Below are positions 50,614 through 59,072 of a DNA stretch of 64,000 bases, one piece after another (positions within the stretch are counted from its first letter, which is position 1; each line of letters opens with the position of its first letter). The notes below the pieces were generated by a model that was not told the origin of the DNA, did not search any database, and saw only the letters and a program-made list of their open reading frames with translations. A program made the position numbers and the translations under genes. Source of the stretch: Parvularcula sp964556115 (lineage in GTDB: Bacteria > Pseudomonadota > Alphaproteobacteria > Caulobacterales > Parvularculaceae); contig CAZKVC010000007.1 in NCBI GenBank assembly GCA_964556115.1, forward strand, positions 93,116 through 157,115, written 5' to 3'.

Positions 50614-51009
50614 TCAACAGGCGTCGCCGACCTCGATGAGATGCTCGACCATCTCGGTCAGCTCGCTTTCGGAGAACGGCTTGGTGATGACCGGGCAATG
50701 CTTGAAGGCGGGTTCGATCCCTTCGGGGCCGTAGGCGGTCTGAAAGCCGAAGGGCACCCCGCGGTCGCGTAGGACATCAGCGATCGGGAACGAGGTCTGA
50801 CCTTCGAGGTTCACGTCGAGAATGGCAAAGGCGAACTCGACTGTCTCGGCCAGGCGCAGGCCTTCTTCGAAGGTCTGCGCAAGGTGGATTGCGCCGTAAC
50901 CCATCTGCCGAAGGGTGCTTTCGGTCATGAGCGCGATGAGAAACTCGTCCTCGACCACGAGGATCGGCTTCAGCGGCGCGGTATCGATCGGCTGATAGGC
51001 TCTCGCCAT
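50614..51009 (-). CDS. single-domain response regulator
   Basis: 131 aa, receiver only. KPILVVEDEFLIALMTESTL start, phospho-acceptor FAILDVNLEGQ (Asp65), FQTAYG and VITKPFSESEL (Lys). The pattern matches receivers that work with HWE/HisKA_2 kinases in Alphaproteobacteria (CheY-like/FixJ-independent). No output domain, so it probably acts by phosphotransfer or protein binding. Upstream of the phosphatase gene. Confidence 0.92.
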   Translation of the reverse strand: MARAYQPIDTAPLKPILVVEDEFLIALMTESTLRQMGYGAIHLAQTFEEGLRLAETVEFAFAILDVNLEGQTSFPIADVLRDRGVPFGFQTAYGPEGIEPAFKHCPVITKPFSESELTEMVEHLIEVGDAC

Positions 51010-51280
51010 GGCGACCCTTACAATAGAAACCCGGAACGCGGCTTAGATCGCCAAGCGTTGGCATTTGGACAACGAGGGCTCATTTGCTGGTCTTTCTGGC
51101 GGCGTCAAACCCGATCAAACACGGCTTCAGGTTCGATCCTCTCCAGGAAGGTGTTAAGGAACAATAGCTTGGCGCTAAAAAACTTTGAACGTGACTTCAG
51201 ATCACATGCGCGCCATTTGCATCACCAAGGGGTAAAGCCACATCCAGGGGCACACCAAAGCGCAAGGATATGAGGTCGAG

Positions 51281-51535
51281 ATGAACAACGAACGACCAAG
51301 CACACCCCTGGCAGGCAAGACCAGGAGGATGGTTCTGTGGTCGGTGGGCCTGTTGATGGCGGCGGTGGTGCTGTTCGTGCTCTTCGTCCCTGCCGGCTTT
51401 CTCGAGTTCAGGCTCTCTGTCCTGCTGAAGCTCGGCGCTGGCGTTCTGGCGACGATCCTGCTCGCCGCCGGGCTCATGGCGGCGAGCTTCTATTCCGACG
51501 CGAGCGGGCACGACGACGGCCCGCCGCAGCTCTGA
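51281..51535 (+). CDS. small two-helix membrane protein of unknown function
   Basis: 84 aa; GAGGTCGAG precedes the ATG. Basic N-terminus, then two hydrophobic helices (about residues 17-40 and 48-68) and a short acidic tail ending HDDGPPQL. No family recognised. Convergent with rpoH. The 271 bp before it hold no gene I can support. Confidence 0.6.
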   Translation: MNNERPSTPLAGKTRRMVLWSVGLLMAAVVLFVLFVPAGFLEFRLSVLLKLGAGVLATILLAAGLMAASFYSDASGHDDGPPQL

Positions 51536-51541
51536 CGATGC

Positions 51542-52468
51542 TCAGGCCGGGGTGCTGGCTGAGATCGTCCCCTGGCGCATGTCCTTGTCGAGGCGCTTCA
51601 TAGCCTTTTGCAGCTTCTCGAACGCCCGGACCTCGATCTGGCGGATGCGTTCACGGCTGACGCCGTACTCTCCCGACAGCTCTTCGAGAGTCTTTGGCTC
51701 CTCGGTCAGGCGGCGTTCGGTCAGGATGTGCTGCTCGCGTTCGTTGAGATCGCCCATGGCCCGCTGAAGAAGCTCCATCCTCGTCTCGAACTCGTCGTCC
51801 TTGGCAAGCTGGGCCTCGGCGTTGACCGCGTCTTCGTCGACCAGCCAGTCCTGCCACTCGGCCGTCCCCTCGCCGTCACCGCGCATGGGTGAGTTGAGCG
51901 AGTTGTCGCCCCCCGCCATGCGCCGGTTCATCGAGATGACGTCGTCATGGCTGACACCGAGCTTGGTGGCGATGTGCTCGACCTCGTCGGGCTTGAGATC
52001 CCCCTCATCGACAGCGTCGATCTGGCCCTTCAGCTTGCGCAGGTTGAAGAAGAGCTTCTTCTGCGCCGCGGTGGTGCCGATCTTCACGAGGCTCCAGGAG
52101 CGCAGGATATATTCCTGGATCGACGCGCGGATCCACCACATCGCATAGGTGGAAAGGCGGAAGCCTTTCTCCGGGTCGAATTTCTTGACGGCCTGCATCA
52201 GCCCGACATTGCCCTCGGAAATCACTTCGCCGGTGGGGAGGCCGTAGCCGCGATAGCCCATGGCGATCTTCGCGACGAGGCGGAGATGCGAGGTGATAAG
52301 CCGCTTCGCCGCTTCGCTGTCCCCATGCTCGAGGAAGCGCTTGGCAAGCATGTACTCCTCGTCCTTCTCCAGCATCGGAAATTTGCGGATCTCGGAGAGA
52401 TAGCGGCTGAGCCCGCCCTCAGGCGTGAGGGGGGCGCCGCTGGTTGTGGTCAATGCGTTTCCGGCCAT
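51542..52468 (-). CDS. rpoH: heat-shock sigma factor RpoH
   Basis: 308 aa from ATG 52468. Sigma-70 regions: LSRYLSEIRKFPMLEKDEEY (1.2), VAKIAMGYRGYGLP and ISEGNVGLMQAVKKFDPEKG (2.1-2.3), STYAMWWIRASIQEYIL (2.4), the RpoH box AAQKKLFFNLRKLK, and region 4 LEELSGEYGVSRERIRQIEV. It directs chaperone and protease genes, likely including hslVU here. Divergent from the metzincin gene across 430 bp. Confidence 0.97.
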   Translation of the reverse strand: MAGNALTTTSGAPLTPEGGLSRYLSEIRKFPMLEKDEEYMLAKRFLEHGDSEAAKRLITSHLRLVAKIAMGYRGYGLPTGEVISEGNVGLMQAVKKFDPEKGFRLSTYAMWWIRASIQEYILRSWSLVKIGTTAAQKKLFFNLRKLKGQIDAVDEGDLKPDEVEHIATKLGVSHDDVISMNRRMAGGDNSLNSPMRGDGEGTAEWQDWLVDEDAVNAEAQLAKDDEFETRMELLQRAMGDLNEREQHILTERRLTEEPKTLEELSGEYGVSRERIRQIEVRAFEKLQKAMKRLDKDMRQGTISASTPA

Positions 52469-52898
52469 GGGTTCCCTATCCTTGGCGATCGCGGCCGTCC
52501 TGCATCCCAGCAGGTGCACACCGGCGTCCTGTTCGATTGGCTGGTGAGAAGACCAACACAGCCCCTTGTTCGTTGTCTGGTCCTAAATGGTGACAGCTGG
52601 GAGAGAATGGAACCCCTCCGACGCAACCGCCTCCTCTCGGGAGAAGGAAGCGCGAAAACGAGGAAAAGTCATAGACTTGCCCGCAGACGAGGTTTGGGCC
52701 TGATGGAACCTAATAACTTCGTTCATTCCAAAAGTTTTTGTTGACGGTTTGGTTACAGTGATAAATTGTTGCGCCAGGCGGGGCTGGTCTGGGCATTTCC
52801 ACTCAGAAAGCACCCGCGTGCGGCTGTCTTCGTGCAAGCGGCCTTTTCTGGTCATCGGCGCGTTGAGCCGGACAAACAATCCAAGGGGTGAAACAGAC
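52469..52898. other. 430-bp intergenic region between rpoH and the metzincin gene
   Basis: No supportable gene. It must hold divergent promoters. TTGACG at 52741-52746 followed 15-16 bp later by an AT-rich ATAAATTG (52761-52768) is a weak sigma-70-like candidate for the protease gene, giving a leader of about 125 nt. I saw no strong hairpin or known riboswitch. Confidence 0.4.
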
Positions 52899-54524
52899 AT
52901 GACATTCAAAACCACCGCAGCCCTCGCTGCGATGCTTCTCGGCAGTGCAGCCATGCCGGCGATGGCGCAGGAGTTGCTCGACGACGGCATTACAGTTCTC
53001 AACGACTGCATTACCGAATGCGGGATCGGCTCCTTTGCGAATGAAGCCGAAGCACGTGCTTACATCACCGACCTCGCCAATCAGGGCATGGGCGGTGCGC
53101 CTACCGGCGCTGGCGGTTCGCCTGAGGGCGCCAATGGGCCCGCGGGTATCGGTCTTGGTCTGGGCCTTGGTTTGAATGCTCCGCAGGTTGTGTACCTGAA
53201 CTTCCAGCCGGGCCTTCCGACCTACCAGTTCTCGCTGGGCGGTTTCTCGCCGGTTCTGCCGGATTACGAATATACCGACGAAGACAAGCAGGAAGTCCTT
53301 GAGCGGATCGCAGCGGACTACGCGCCATACAACTTCGAATTTGTGCTCGAGCGACCGACGGAAGGCGACTTCGTCGAACTGCAGTTCAATTCCAACGATG
53401 CACCCTGCGCGGGCACTGCGGGATTCTGCCCGAATGGTTCCATCCTGTTCGGGTCGGCCGGTGAAATCGACTTCGGTAACGACAGCCGTTCGGTGGTTGC
53501 CATCAATGATGCGACCATCTGGCCGTTCCTGGCTGCCTATGACGTTGCCATCGGTGATCCTGAAGGTATCCGGCTGGAAGTCTTCGGCGGCATCGACGTC
53601 GAGGGTGTGCTGTCCGACGGTCCCGATGCGCTTCCCGTCGATGAAGCTGTCCGCGTGGCTGTCATCAACCAATCTGCCAACACCGGGGCGCACGAACTCG
53701 GTCATGGCCTTGGCCTGCGTCACTACGATGCTTGGGGCCCGATCGGCAGCGGGCTGCCCTCGACGGGCGCACGCGAGCCGAGCGAGTTCTTCCCGACCTT
53801 TCCTGGCCCTTCGGACGCGGATGAAACGGTTCTCCACCTGATGGCATCCGGTGCTAGCGCTGGTCTTTCTCTCGCAGGTGGCGCGAGCCAGAACCGTTTC
53901 TTCTCGGAGCGTTCGGCCATCAAGCTTGCCATTAATGAGCGCGGCCGTTTCATCACAGATGATCAAGCCAATGCCGGCAAGGCGGGCCTGAAGAAGCTTC
54001 AGGTCGTCAATCCGATCGAGGTTGGCGAAAACGCTGATGGCAAGCTCGATGTGCGCAACATCGTCGTCGAAGGTACGCTGGAAACCATCGGCGAAACCGA
54101 CACCCTGACCTTCGACGGCAAGGCGGGCCAGTTCTTCAGCGCCGAGATGATTTCGGATGTTGAAAGTTTCTTCTTCCCGGCCTTCGACCTCGTCAATGCC
54201 GAGCTTGTTCTCTATCTGAAGAGCGGCGACGATCTGGTCGAGGTTGCAAGAAACAACGGCGAGTTCGAGAGTTATGATGCCTTCATCCTCGATGCTGAAC
54301 TTCCGGAAACCGGCACGTATGTTCTCGAAATGAAGACCTCGGACCTGCTGTGGCTCGATTTTGACGGCGATGGACAGGAAGAAGTTCTGAGCCTCGCATC
54401 CTTCGGTCCGGCTACGGAACTGTTCTACCGCACCGGCCAGTACATCACCAATGCCTATGTCGTCGAAGGCAAGCCGGGTAAGGGACCGAAAAAGATCGGC
54501 GGCCCGCGCAAGTCGACCCGCTAA
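52899..54524 (+). CDS. secreted metzincin-like zinc metalloprotease
   Basis: 541 aa from ATG 52899. Signal peptide MTFKTTAALAAMLLGSAAMP to AMA. A Gly-rich linker (residues about 66-93) precedes the catalytic domain (about 95-345): HELGHGLGLRH (265-275) is the zinc-binding HExxHxxGxxH, and LHLMAS supplies the Met-turn. The C-terminal 180 residues look like a PPC/beta-sandwich (FDGKAGQFFSAEMISDVES, ETGTYVLEMKTSD) and end in a basic tail. Secreted protease with a C-terminal secretion or binding module; substrate unknown. Isolated gene with a strong terminator. Confidence 0.85.
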   Translation: MTFKTTAALAAMLLGSAAMPAMAQELLDDGITVLNDCITECGIGSFANEAEARAYITDLANQGMGGAPTGAGGSPEGANGPAGIGLGLGLGLNAPQVVYLNFQPGLPTYQFSLGGFSPVLPDYEYTDEDKQEVLERIAADYAPYNFEFVLERPTEGDFVELQFNSNDAPCAGTAGFCPNGSILFGSAGEIDFGNDSRSVVAINDATIWPFLAAYDVAIGDPEGIRLEVFGGIDVEGVLSDGPDALPVDEAVRVAVINQSANTGAHELGHGLGLRHYDAWGPIGSGLPSTGAREPSEFFPTFPGPSDADETVLHLMASGASAGLSLAGGASQNRFFSERSAIKLAINERGRFITDDQANAGKAGLKKLQVVNPIEVGENADGKLDVRNIVVEGTLETIGETDTLTFDGKAGQFFSAEMISDVESFFFPAFDLVNAELVLYLKSGDDLVEVARNNGEFESYDAFILDAELPETGTYVLEMKTSDLLWLDFDGDGQEEVLSLASFGPATELFYRTGQYITNAYVVEGKPGKGPKKIGGPRKSTR

Positions 54525-54547
54525 TCTATCCTAATACAGATGAACGG

Positions 54548-54573
54548 AAAGTCCCGCTTCGGCGGGGCTTTTT
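54548..54573 (+). terminator. terminator of the metzincin gene
   Basis: Stem AAAGTCCCGC (54548-54557) / GCGGGGCTTT (54562-54571, one G-T), tetraloop TTCG, T-run to 54573. Located in the 60 bp between this gene and convergent rluD. Confidence 0.9.
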
Positions 54574-54584
54574 GTTGCCTTGGC

Positions 54585-55592
54585 TCAGATGCGGCGAAGG
54601 ATGGCCTGCAGCTCGCGGAAATCTTCGGGCGGCTCGGTGGTGAACTGAAGATCTTCGCCGGTCACCGGATGCTCGAAGCCAAGGACCGCCGCGTGCAGGG
54701 CCTGCCGCTTGAAGCCTCGCACGGCCTCGCGGGCTTTGACGACCGCGTCCTCGTCGCCTCCGAGGCCCGCAACCCCTGTCTTGCCGTAGAGGCGGTCGCC
54801 GATCAGCGGGTGGCCGCAGCCGCTCATGTGGACGCGGATCTGGTGGGTCCGCCCGGTTTCGAGCTTGCATTCGACGAGGCTCGCCACCGGCTCGCCCGCA
54901 ACCTTTCCCCGGCCCTGGCCATAGGCTTCGAGCCGCTTGTAGTGCGTCGTCGCCTCGCGCGCATTTTGCCGCTCGAAACTCCAGTCGAGTTCGCGCTTTA
55001 GGCGATCCTTGCGTGACCTTGCGATGGGGATCTCGATCGTCCCCGATGCCGGACGCGGGTCGCCGTGGATCAGCGCGAGGTAACGCCGGTCGATGTCGTG
55101 CAGCGAGAAGAGCCGCCGGAGGCCCCGGTGGGCCTCGTCATTCTTGGCGACGACCATCACCCCAGAGGTATCCTTGTCGAGCCGGTGGACGATGCCGGGG
55201 CGTGCTACCCCGCCGATCCCCGAAAGGCTGTCGCGGCAATGGTGGAGGAGAGCATTGACCAGCGTCCCCGTCCAGTTGCCGGCCGCGGGATGAACGACCA
55301 GACCGGCCGGTTTGTCGAGCACGATGAGATGCTCGTCCTCGAAAAGCACATTCAGCGGAATGTCCTCAGCCTCAGGCGCGGCTTCCTTCACCGGGGGCGG
55401 GACGAGGCTCAAGACGTCGCCTTCCCGCACCTTGTAGGTGGGCTCTTCCAGCACTTCGTCTTTGAGCCGGAGGGCCCCTTCCTTGATCAGGGCTTTCACC
55501 TGGGTGCGACTGAAGTCGGACCGGGCCGCCAGCCAGCGGTCCACCCGCTCGCCGAAATCGTCGTCAACTGTGAGGGTGATGGGATCGCGCAT
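54585..55592 (-). CDS. rluD: ribosomal large-subunit pseudouridine synthase RluD
   Basis: 335 aa from ATG 55592. N-terminal S4 RNA-binding domain (RVDRWLAARSDFSRTQVKAL, KEGALRLKD) and the RluA-type catalytic domain with HRLDKDTSGVMVVAKN (catalytic Asp) and LVECKLETGRTHQIRVHM. RluD-like enzymes isomerise uridines in helix 69 of 23S rRNA; assignment to RluD rather than RluC rests on the S4 domain and length. Divergent from a small membrane protein gene. Confidence 0.93.
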   Translation of the reverse strand: MRDPITLTVDDDFGERVDRWLAARSDFSRTQVKALIKEGALRLKDEVLEEPTYKVREGDVLSLVPPPVKEAAPEAEDIPLNVLFEDEHLIVLDKPAGLVVHPAAGNWTGTLVNALLHHCRDSLSGIGGVARPGIVHRLDKDTSGVMVVAKNDEAHRGLRRLFSLHDIDRRYLALIHGDPRPASGTIEIPIARSRKDRLKRELDWSFERQNAREATTHYKRLEAYGQGRGKVAGEPVASLVECKLETGRTHQIRVHMSGCGHPLIGDRLYGKTGVAGLGGDEDAVVKAREAVRGFKRQALHAAVLGFEHPVTGEDLQFTTEPPEDFRELQAILRRI

Positions 55593-55637
55593 CCGTCGCC
55601 CCGTGCAAAATGCCGGGGGTTCTGTCAAACGGCGCGC

Positions 55638-55949
55638 ATGAGCGATTCACAACCCAACCCGTTCAACGCGCCCGGTCATGGGGCTGCCAAGGGCGTCGCC
55701 CTCGGCCTCGGCATTCTTCTTCTTCTCGGAACGGCGCTCATGATCGCGCTGCTGGTGCTTCAGGAAGAGGAGGTGGATCCCTCCGACCTGCCGCCGATCC
55801 GCCTCGGCGAAGGCGAACGCGTCACGGATATCGCCCTGCACGGCGAGAGAATTCTCCTGCTGATCGAAGGCGAAGATGGTGAGCAGAAAGTGCTCTTTCT
55901 CGACTCCACAACCCTAGAGGGAAATGAACTGCAGATATTCGCGCCTTAA
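55638..55949 (+). CDS. DUF6476-like small membrane protein
   Basis: 103 aa. One membrane helix (about residues 19-42, GVALGLGILLLLGTALMIAL) followed by an acidic stretch and a beta-rich C-terminal domain (GERVTDIALHGERILLLIEG, KVLFLDSTTLEG). The pattern and position next to rluD match the DUF6476 family of Alphaproteobacteria. Function unknown. Confidence 0.7.
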   Translation: MSDSQPNPFNAPGHGAAKGVALGLGILLLLGTALMIALLVLQEEEVDPSDLPPIRLGEGERVTDIALHGERILLLIEGEDGEQKVLFLDSTTLEGNELQIFAP

Positions 55950-56040
55950 ACGAACCTTAACGCTGTCACGGATGTTCGGACTCTTACAACCACCGAAATA
56001 TGTGCCATCTATCTTCTTGAAGGCCGCTTCGGTGGCCCTT

Positions 56041-56084
56041 GACGGGGCGCCGCTCCCCTCGTTCCCCCTCAAAGGCGCCCCGTC
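56041..56084. repeat. 11-bp inverted repeat between convergent genes
   Basis: GACGGGGCGCC (56041-56051) / GGCGCCCCGTC (56074-56084), 22-nt loop, between the DUF6476-like gene and convergent rarD. Likely helps end transcription, although no T-run is present. Confidence 0.5.
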
Positions 56085-56147
56085 ACCCCTCCTTTCGGTA
56101 CAGAAGCTCTTTTCGTTTCGCTTGGTATCGATTCCCCAAAAAGTTGT

Positions 56148-57056
56148 TCAAACAGGTCTCGCGATACGGGTCCGGCGCGACCTGATCAGTGCGTCGGCCG
56201 CGAACAGTGCCGCTGCCGACCAGATGAACAGGAAGCAGAGCTGGTGCGCCCCGGTGAAGGGTTCGCCGTCGATGATACCGATGATGAACTGAAGCGTTGG
56301 GCCGATGAACTGCAGGAAGCCGATGGTCGATAAGGGCAGACGCCTGGCGCCGATGGCGAAGCAGAGCAGCGGCAGGACGGTGACCGGCCCGGCTGCGATC
56401 AGAAGCACCGTGAGAAGCGGCGTCTCGCCGAAACCCGCCTCGGTCATGGTCCCGAAGACGGTGAGGTAGATAAGCGCGACCGGCGCCAGGATCAGGGTCT
56501 CGATGAAAAGCCCGGGCATGGCGCCGACGGGCGTCTGCTTTCGGATATAGCCATAGGCTGTGAACGAGAACGCCAGCACCATCGCGACCAGCGGGAACTC
56601 GCCGCCGTAGAAGGTGAGGATGGAAACTCCGATCAGCGCGAGGACAACCGCGCCCTGCTGGCCCTTGGACAGCTTCTCTCCCAACAGCACCACACCGACC
56701 AGAACATAGATCAGCGGGTTGATGTAATAGCCCAGCGAAGCCTCGAAGATGTTCTGCGACTGGACGGCTGCGATGTAGACGAGCCAGTTGAAGGCGATGA
56801 AGGCCGACGATGCAGCAAGGGCGAGAACCACCCGCCGGTCGCCGAGGGCCTTGCGCACGTCCTGCCATTGGCCGCGCCAGCTGAGGATCAGTGCGCCGAA
56901 GGGGACCGACCAAAGGACCCGGTGGACCAGGACTTCGTCGGCGCCGACTGCGCGAAGGGCGATGAGGAACAAAGGCAGCATCCCCCACATTACGTAGGCG
57001 GCGGTTGCGGCGAGAATGCCGGTGCGGATTTCGCCCTCTGGCGCAGTCTGGCTCAT
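56148..57056 (-). CDS. rarD: EamA-family transporter RarD
   Basis: 302 aa from ATG 57056. Ten predicted helices in two EamA repeats. RarD signatures: AYVMWGMLPLFLIALRAVGADEVLVHR in part, SSAFIAFNWLVYIAAVQS, EASLGYYINPLIYVLVGVVL and LSTIGFLQFIGPTLQFIIGI. RarD proteins are drug/metabolite-superfamily permeases linked to chloramphenicol sensitivity; the substrate is uncertain. Confidence 0.92.
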   Translation of the reverse strand: MSQTAPEGEIRTGILAATAAYVMWGMLPLFLIALRAVGADEVLVHRVLWSVPFGALILSWRGQWQDVRKALGDRRVVLALAASSAFIAFNWLVYIAAVQSQNIFEASLGYYINPLIYVLVGVVLLGEKLSKGQQGAVVLALIGVSILTFYGGEFPLVAMVLAFSFTAYGYIRKQTPVGAMPGLFIETLILAPVALIYLTVFGTMTEAGFGETPLLTVLLIAAGPVTVLPLLCFAIGARRLPLSTIGFLQFIGPTLQFIIGIIDGEPFTGAHQLCFLFIWSAAALFAADALIRSRRTRIARPV

Positions 57057-57231
57057 CGGCGCGCCGTAGCAGCCCTTGCGGTAGGAGGAAGCCGAAAATC
57101 GCGCGTGGCATGCAGCGCGTCGATTTCGCCTCACAATACGCAGCGAACAGCCCTGCTGCGTTGACGGGCGTAGGCGTCACTGGATAGGGCCGCGGATGAC
57201 AGTTCGGGTTCGGTGCGTAAGGAGAACACCT

Positions 57232-57666
57232 ATGGCGACGACCACGCCGCAGCTCACCCCAGAAGAAGCGGTTATCTATCTGATGATCCTCGCCTCCGCT
57301 TCGGATGGCAGCATCAATCCGGATGAGCTTCGAACCATTGGACGCGTCGTGCGATCCTTTTCCCTGTTCAGCGACCAACATGAGAACGATCTCGTTCGTC
57401 ATGCCGAGAAAGCGGGTGAAGTGATGAGCTCCGAAGGCGGGCTTCACAAGGTGATCGACGCGGCGCGCGACGCCCTCCCTGACCATCTCGCCGAAACCGC
57501 CTACGCGGCCGTGGTCGACGTGGTAACCGCGGATGAAAGCCTCAACCTCGAGGAAATCCGCATTCTCGAGCTGATCCGCAATGGCCTGTCCGTCTCCGAC
57601 GAAGGAGCGGCCGCGATCGAACACGCCGCGCGCGCACGGCACATGACCCTGGAGGAGCCCGTTTGA
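57232..57666 (+). CDS. TerB-like tellurite-resistance family protein
   Basis: 144 aa from ATG 57232 (AAGGAG upstream). All-helical TerB-like fold: AVIYLMILASASDGSINPDE, RTIGRVVRSF, and the mirror repeat AAVVDVVTADESLNLEEIRI with acidic metal-site residues. Bacterial TerB proteins bind Ca2+ and membranes. Its TGA overlaps the TTG start of the RimB-RimK gene, which suggests a shared role, not yet known. Confidence 0.85.
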   Translation: MATTTPQLTPEEAVIYLMILASASDGSINPDELRTIGRVVRSFSLFSDQHENDLVRHAEKAGEVMSSEGGLHKVIDAARDALPDHLAETAYAAVVDVVTADESLNLEEIRILELIRNGLSVSDEGAAAIEHAARARHMTLEEPV

Positions 57667-59069
57667 CCCTCGAGCTTGGTTGGGAAGAATGGATCGGTCT
57701 GCCGAAACTCGGCTTGCCGGCGATCAAGGCGAAGGTCGACACGGGCGCCCGGACGTCGAGCCTGCATGCTTTCACCGTTGAGCCCTTCGGCCCGCCCGGC
57801 CGTCAGAAGGTCCGCTTCGGCGTGCACCCGATCCCTGAGAAACCGGAAGTCGAGGTCTATTGCTCGGCCGATGTGCTCGACCGGCGTGAGGTGACGTCGT
57901 CCAACGGCGAGACCGAGCTGCGCTACACCATCGCGACCGAAATGATGATCGGCGGCAAGAGCTGGCCGATCAACCTGACACTGTCCGACCGCGAGGGGAT
58001 GAGCTTCCACATGCTCCTCGGCAGGCAGGCGCTGGAGAATTACCCGGGTGAGCCTCCGCAGGTGAAGCCGACAGAGAGCCACCTCCAGCCCGCTCTCAGC
58101 TATGATGCCTATGACAAGCTCCTCGCCAAGGCGCCGCAGCAACGTGCCTTGCGGATCGCGATCCTCACCAAGGAGCCGAAGAGCTACAGCTCGCGCCGTC
58201 TGGCCGAAGCGGGCGAAGAACGCGGGCACGTGGTCGAGATGATCGACACCTCGCGCTGCTACATGCTGATCAATGCCGAGAGGCCGGAAGTGCATTATGA
58301 CGGGCGTGCGCTGCCGAGCTATGATGCCGTGATCCCGCGCATCGGCGCGACCATCACGAATTACGGCACCGCTGTCGTGCGGCAGTTCGAGACGACCGGC
58401 GCATACTGCATCAACCGCTCCGACGCGATCCTGGCGAGCCGGGACAAGCTCTACGCCCACCAGATCCTGGCGCGGGAAGGGATCGGCATGCCTTCCACCG
58501 CATTCGCTTCGAGCCCCAAGGACACCGATGCGATCATCGACCTGATGGGTGCGCCGCCGATCATCCTGAAGCTTCTCGAGTCGAGCCAGGGCCGCGGCGT
58601 CGTCCTTGCCGAAACGAAAAAGGCTGCCCAGTCGGTGATCTCGGCCTTCCGTAACCTGAAGGCTGATTTTCTGGTCCAGGAATTCGTCAAGGAAGCGCGC
58701 GGCGAGGACATCCGCTGCCTGATCGTCGGCAACAAGGTCATCGCCGCGATGAAACGCACCGCCGCCCCCGGCGATTTCCGCTCGAACCTGCATCAGGGTG
58801 GTCACGCCGAAGCTGTCCGGATCAGCCGCACTGAGCGGGACGTGGCCCTCAAGGCGGCGAAGTCCCTTGGCCTCGGTTTCGCCGGTGTCGATCTTTTGCG
58901 CTCCGAATCGGGACCGAAAGTGCTTGAAGTCAATTCAAGCCCCGGTCTCGAAGGGATCGAGAAGAGCTCGAAGAAGAACGTCGCGGATCTTGTCTTCCAG
59001 CATATCGAACGCCGCGCCGCGAGCACGGTCAAGCGCCGCCGCCGGATCGCGGTCGCGGCGAACAGTTGA
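57663..59069 (+). CDS. rimK: fused RimB-RimK: retropepsin-like protease plus ATP-grasp ligase
   Basis: 468 aa with a TTG start forced by the 4-bp overlap with the TerB-like gene; no ATG occurs before the first domain. Residues 1-140: RimB-type retropepsin-like domain (WIGLPKLGLPAIKAKVDTGA, Asp26; FHMLLGRQAL). Residues 160-455: RimK ATP-grasp (IPRIGATITNYGTAVVRQFE, LKLLESSQGRGVVLAETKK, GVDLLRSESGPKVLEVNSSP). RimK adds glutamate to ribosomal protein S6; RimB modulates it. One-chain fusions are known. Followed 3 bp later by pyrD. Confidence 0.92.
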   Translation: MTLELGWEEWIGLPKLGLPAIKAKVDTGARTSSLHAFTVEPFGPPGRQKVRFGVHPIPEKPEVEVYCSADVLDRREVTSSNGETELRYTIATEMMIGGKSWPINLTLSDREGMSFHMLLGRQALENYPGEPPQVKPTESHLQPALSYDAYDKLLAKAPQQRALRIAILTKEPKSYSSRRLAEAGEERGHVVEMIDTSRCYMLINAERPEVHYDGRALPSYDAVIPRIGATITNYGTAVVRQFETTGAYCINRSDAILASRDKLYAHQILAREGIGMPSTAFASSPKDTDAIIDLMGAPPIILKLLESSQGRGVVLAETKKAAQSVISAFRNLKADFLVQEFVKEARGEDIRCLIVGNKVIAAMKRTAAPGDFRSNLHQGGHAEAVRISRTERDVALKAAKSLGLGFAGVDLLRSESGPKVLEVNSSPGLEGIEKSSKKNVADLVFQHIERRAASTVKRRRRIAVAANS

Positions 59070-59072
59070 CCC

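Noticed and set aside
51033..51059. GGAAC-N18-CGTT upstream of the 84-residue membrane protein gene
   Set aside because: Spacer is 18 nt and the box lies more than 220 bp from the start codon.
52803..53966. 387-codon minus-strand frame opposite the metzincin gene
   Set aside because: The plus-strand frame has a signal peptide and HExxHxxGxxH; the antisense has neither signal nor motif.
56083..57642. 519-codon minus-strand frame over rarD and the TerB-like gene
   Set aside because: It is the shifted frame of rarD; the real frame shows ten helices and family motifs.
57501..58805. 434-codon minus-strand frame inside the RimBK gene
   Set aside because: Antisense shadow, no recognisable domain, and RimBK is well supported.
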